A DNA stretch of 25,123 nt from Candidatus Omnitrophota bacterium (GTDB lineage: Bacteria; Omnitrophota; Gorgyraeia; Velamenicoccales; Velamenicoccaceae). The stretch lies in the NCBI GenBank assembly GCA_003451585.1, contig DMEU01000019.1, forward strand, positions 1-25,123, read 5' to 3'. The translations under genes were made by a program, and so were the position numbers. This document shows positions 24,601 to 25,123 of the stretch, one piece after another; within the stretch, counting starts at the first letter, position 1; each line of letters begins with the position of its first letter. Under the pieces are notes generated by a model. It saw only the letters and a list, made by a program, of their open reading frames with translations, was not told the DNA's origin and made no database searches.

Positions 24601-24741
24601 GCCATCACCTGGGGGCTGTTTTTCTCAACCGCTCTTACACTTATCGTAATGCCTTGTATCTACGCGATCATTGATGATCTTACGGTTAAGATAGCCCACC
24701 ACGCCACTGTTTTTAGAAAAAACAGGCAAGCCAGACCGTAA
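21598..24741 (+). CDS. RND-family efflux pump (AcrB-like inner-membrane transporter)
   Basis: The GTG at 21598 is chosen because AAGGGGG lies 4 nt before it and the GTGA overlap with the tolC stop is typical of coupling; this gives 1047 residues. An in-frame TTG at 21583 is less likely. The layout is that of the HAE/AcrB group: N-terminal TM (LFVNLLSAFLVISGLFSMF), porter domain (FRGASPDEVEKLVTTPLEKE), six TM block with the proton-relay pair D399/D400 in GMLVDDGIIISENV, a second porter domain, and a C-terminal six TM block. The position matching AcrB Lys940 is in VGLTGVVVNDSIVFVDF, where an Asn replaces the Lys. The substrate is unknown. No periplasmic adaptor gene is present between tolC and this gene. 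Confidence 0.92.
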   Translation: MRLADFSVKNSLFVNLLSAFLVISGLFSMFQLKREAFPEVSFDVVTVVTVFRGASPDEVEKLVTTPLEKELREVDNIKDIYSSSTEGVSNIVLEMSPDVSDKRKIIDDIQKSVDRVVDLPEGVKDRPVVTEITSKQIPVIKVGVSGKLDEFTLRNWADDLRERLEDVAGVASVKRQGWRDEQFWVEPDVGKLRHYRVSLEEIMSALRGQNVTIPGGKIKAVGEEFIVKTKGEFYTAEEIADTVIRANDAGNWLKVRDLANVRNTFEDEIDTSRVEGTRAITLVVVKRENGDAINIVDKVNKVIKDFKIIAPAELKISTFYDMSYYIKRRLNVLKNNGIIGVFMVVGVLFLFLHPVPAITTSLGIPVAMLTTFYIMNLMGLSINLITMFGLIVVLGMLVDDGIIISENVYRYIEQGVPPREAAVRGASEVMAPVTATVLTTIAAFSPLIFMTGLLGKFISSIPMVIIIALAASLIEAFIILPSHLSDFCRPITAESKTRPKGESRWFQAIINGYLKMLNYALGHRYKVMAGTVGVFIFCVIMAVFFMPFILFSGRGVEQFYIRAEAPAGISLEQMTKYIEPVERFISKLPPEYLDTYETAIGSMTEERGYDPGAQTGTNLAQITVYLTPSQHRKKTAEEIMDGLRPGLEELHKGIPGLSKLYFRMRREGPPVGKAVDVRVRGEEYPEIKKIADEIIAYLKSLKGVKDVSDNYNLGNRELHVVVDLDAAAKAFLTIGQIASTMRNAVDGGVATTIKPTKAEEEIEVLVRYPRQNRDTMQIFNTLLVPNKFGDLVPLNKVVRVETFQGLRSRAHLDGKRYISISSEVDGKNMTSVKANNLIAGKFKDVTDKHPGYSLRFGGEQEETVESMRSLFAAFWIAFLLIFLILATQFNSLVQPFIVMLTIPFGMIGVIIAFLLHGEPMSFFAILGVVGLTGVVVNDSIVFVDFINRLRKEGVERRHSILQAGKLRLRPVILTTVTTIAGLSTVAYGIGGSDPFLKPMALAITWGLFFSTALTLIVMPCIYAIIDDLTVKIAHHATVFRKNRQARP

Positions 24742-24790
24742 AAAAAGATCTATGATTTAGCCGCATTTTTTTGTAATTCATCCCTCCATA

Positions 24791-24810
24791 TTGTTCCATA
24801 AATGAAACAA
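24791..24810. promoter_or_regulatory. Operator-like palindrome downstream of the RND gene
   Basis: TTGTTCCATAAATGAAACAA has 9-nt arms matching at 8 of 9 positions around a central AA. It is the longest member of the palindrome family shared with 701-718, 794-813 and 12534-12553. No promoter with the spacing seen at the first two sites is visible on either side. Confidence 0.45.
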
Positions 24811-24898
24811 ATATTTTTGTAAAATTACGTAAATCAGCAACCGCTGAAAAACCAATTTTTTTATCATTTTTTTGCCGTCTTTAGGCCGAGACTAAGGA

Positions 24899-25048
24899 CC
24901 TGGTTTTGTTGTTAGAATACGCCCACAATGATTGTGCTGGGTAATTAGTTAGATGTTTGTTTTGGATCCTTCGTCAAAACTTTGTTCCGACCCGCAGTGA
25001 TATAGTGCTGGTTTTTAAGAAACAACGGATGCACCCCAAAACACCAGG
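24899..25048 (+). ncRNA. Possible structured RNA or leader, unclassified
   Basis: Complementary blocks nest around a multibranch centre. CCTGG-TTTTG (24899-24908) pairs with CAAAA-CA-CCAGG (25037-25048), and TTGTT (24909-24913) pairs with AACAA (25021-25025). Inside are three hairpins: GCCCA/TGGGT with an inner CAAT/ATTG (24921-24942), GTTTTG/CAAAAC (24959-24980), and ACC-GCA/TGC-GGT (24990-25012). It does not match the signature sequences I know for tmRNA, RNase P, SRP or common riboswitches. The strand could be either. Confidence 0.3.
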
Positions 25049-25123
25049 ATTACTCGTATAAACATGTTTTTTTGACTTTTCTCTATTATTTAAACAAGTT
25101 CCTATAATACATCTTATGTTAAC

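Larger units (their letters stand above)
24742..25123. other. Non-coding tail of the window
   Basis: No convincing coding region is seen in these 382 nt. The stretch holds an operator-like palindrome (24791-24810), several T-runs, a block with nested complementarity (24899-25048) and a TATAAT at 25103-25108. The nearest -35-like TTGACT (25072-25077) is 25 nt from that TATAAT, too far for a standard promoter. No clear terminator for the RND gene is visible. Confidence 0.6.

Noticed and set aside
25072..25108. Possible promoter TTGACT...TATAAT near the right edge
   Set aside because: Spacing is 25 nt, well outside the usual 16-18 nt, and no gene start is visible before the window ends.

Overview
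The window reads as a chromosomal segment from a Gram-negative-type (double-membrane) bacterium of moderate GC. It carries a TolC-like channel, an RND pump and a large predicted outer-membrane beta-barrel, together with SpoVG, many two-component and c-di-GMP proteins, and very large secreted Rhs/SpvB-type proteins. This mix resembles uncultured lineages such as Candidatus Omnitrophota (OP3), but that placement is inference from gene style and no marker gene here proves it. Apart from two genes at the left edge, everything is on the + strand.

Layout. (1) 1-718, minus strand: an XRE-cupin regulator followed by the first 18 codons of a response regulator that runs off the window, with a promoter and a palindromic operator. 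(2) 789-9740: a toxin operon behind a near-consensus promoter. It encodes a ZU5-SpvB protein, a small secreted protein with a variable tip, a 2009-residue protein (Ig-like, FG-GAP, TcdB-middle, Rhs repeats, Rhs core, phospholipase A2-like C-terminus) and, 2 nt later, a very AT-rich multi-pass membrane protein that looks like its immunity partner. (3) 9754-10650: a REP-associated tyrosine transposase (RAYT) element with 19-bp terminal inverted repeats and a duplicated left end, placed directly against recQ. (4) 10659-13091: recQ, spoVG and a small coiled-coil protein. (5) 13102-14667: a secreted beta-propeller protein with a C-terminal amphipathic domain. (6) 14701-19547: a four-gene operon of a CheY-like regulator, a TPR/beta-barrel outer-membrane protein, a GAF-HD-GYP phosphodiesterase and a free-standing MshEN domain, apparently a c-di-GMP signalling unit. 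(7) 19598-24741: a MarR-controlled tolC-RND efflux operon without an adaptor gene. (8) 24742-25123: non-coding, with an operator-like palindrome and a possible structured RNA.

How it fits together. The toxin operon looks like a TcB/TcC-type Rhs toxin whose usual single chain has been divided over separate secreted proteins, ending in a toxin-immunity pair. A palindrome of the form TTGTTYCATWAATGRAACAA occurs upstream of the XRE gene, upstream of the toxin operon, upstream of spoVG and downstream of the RND gene. In the first two cases it sits at nearly the same distance from the -35 box, which suggests a small regulon run by the XRE-cupin protein. The most novel-looking items are the split Rhs/SpvB toxin with its phospholipase-like tip and membrane partner, the shared operator, and the c-di-GMP operon built around an outer-membrane barrel.
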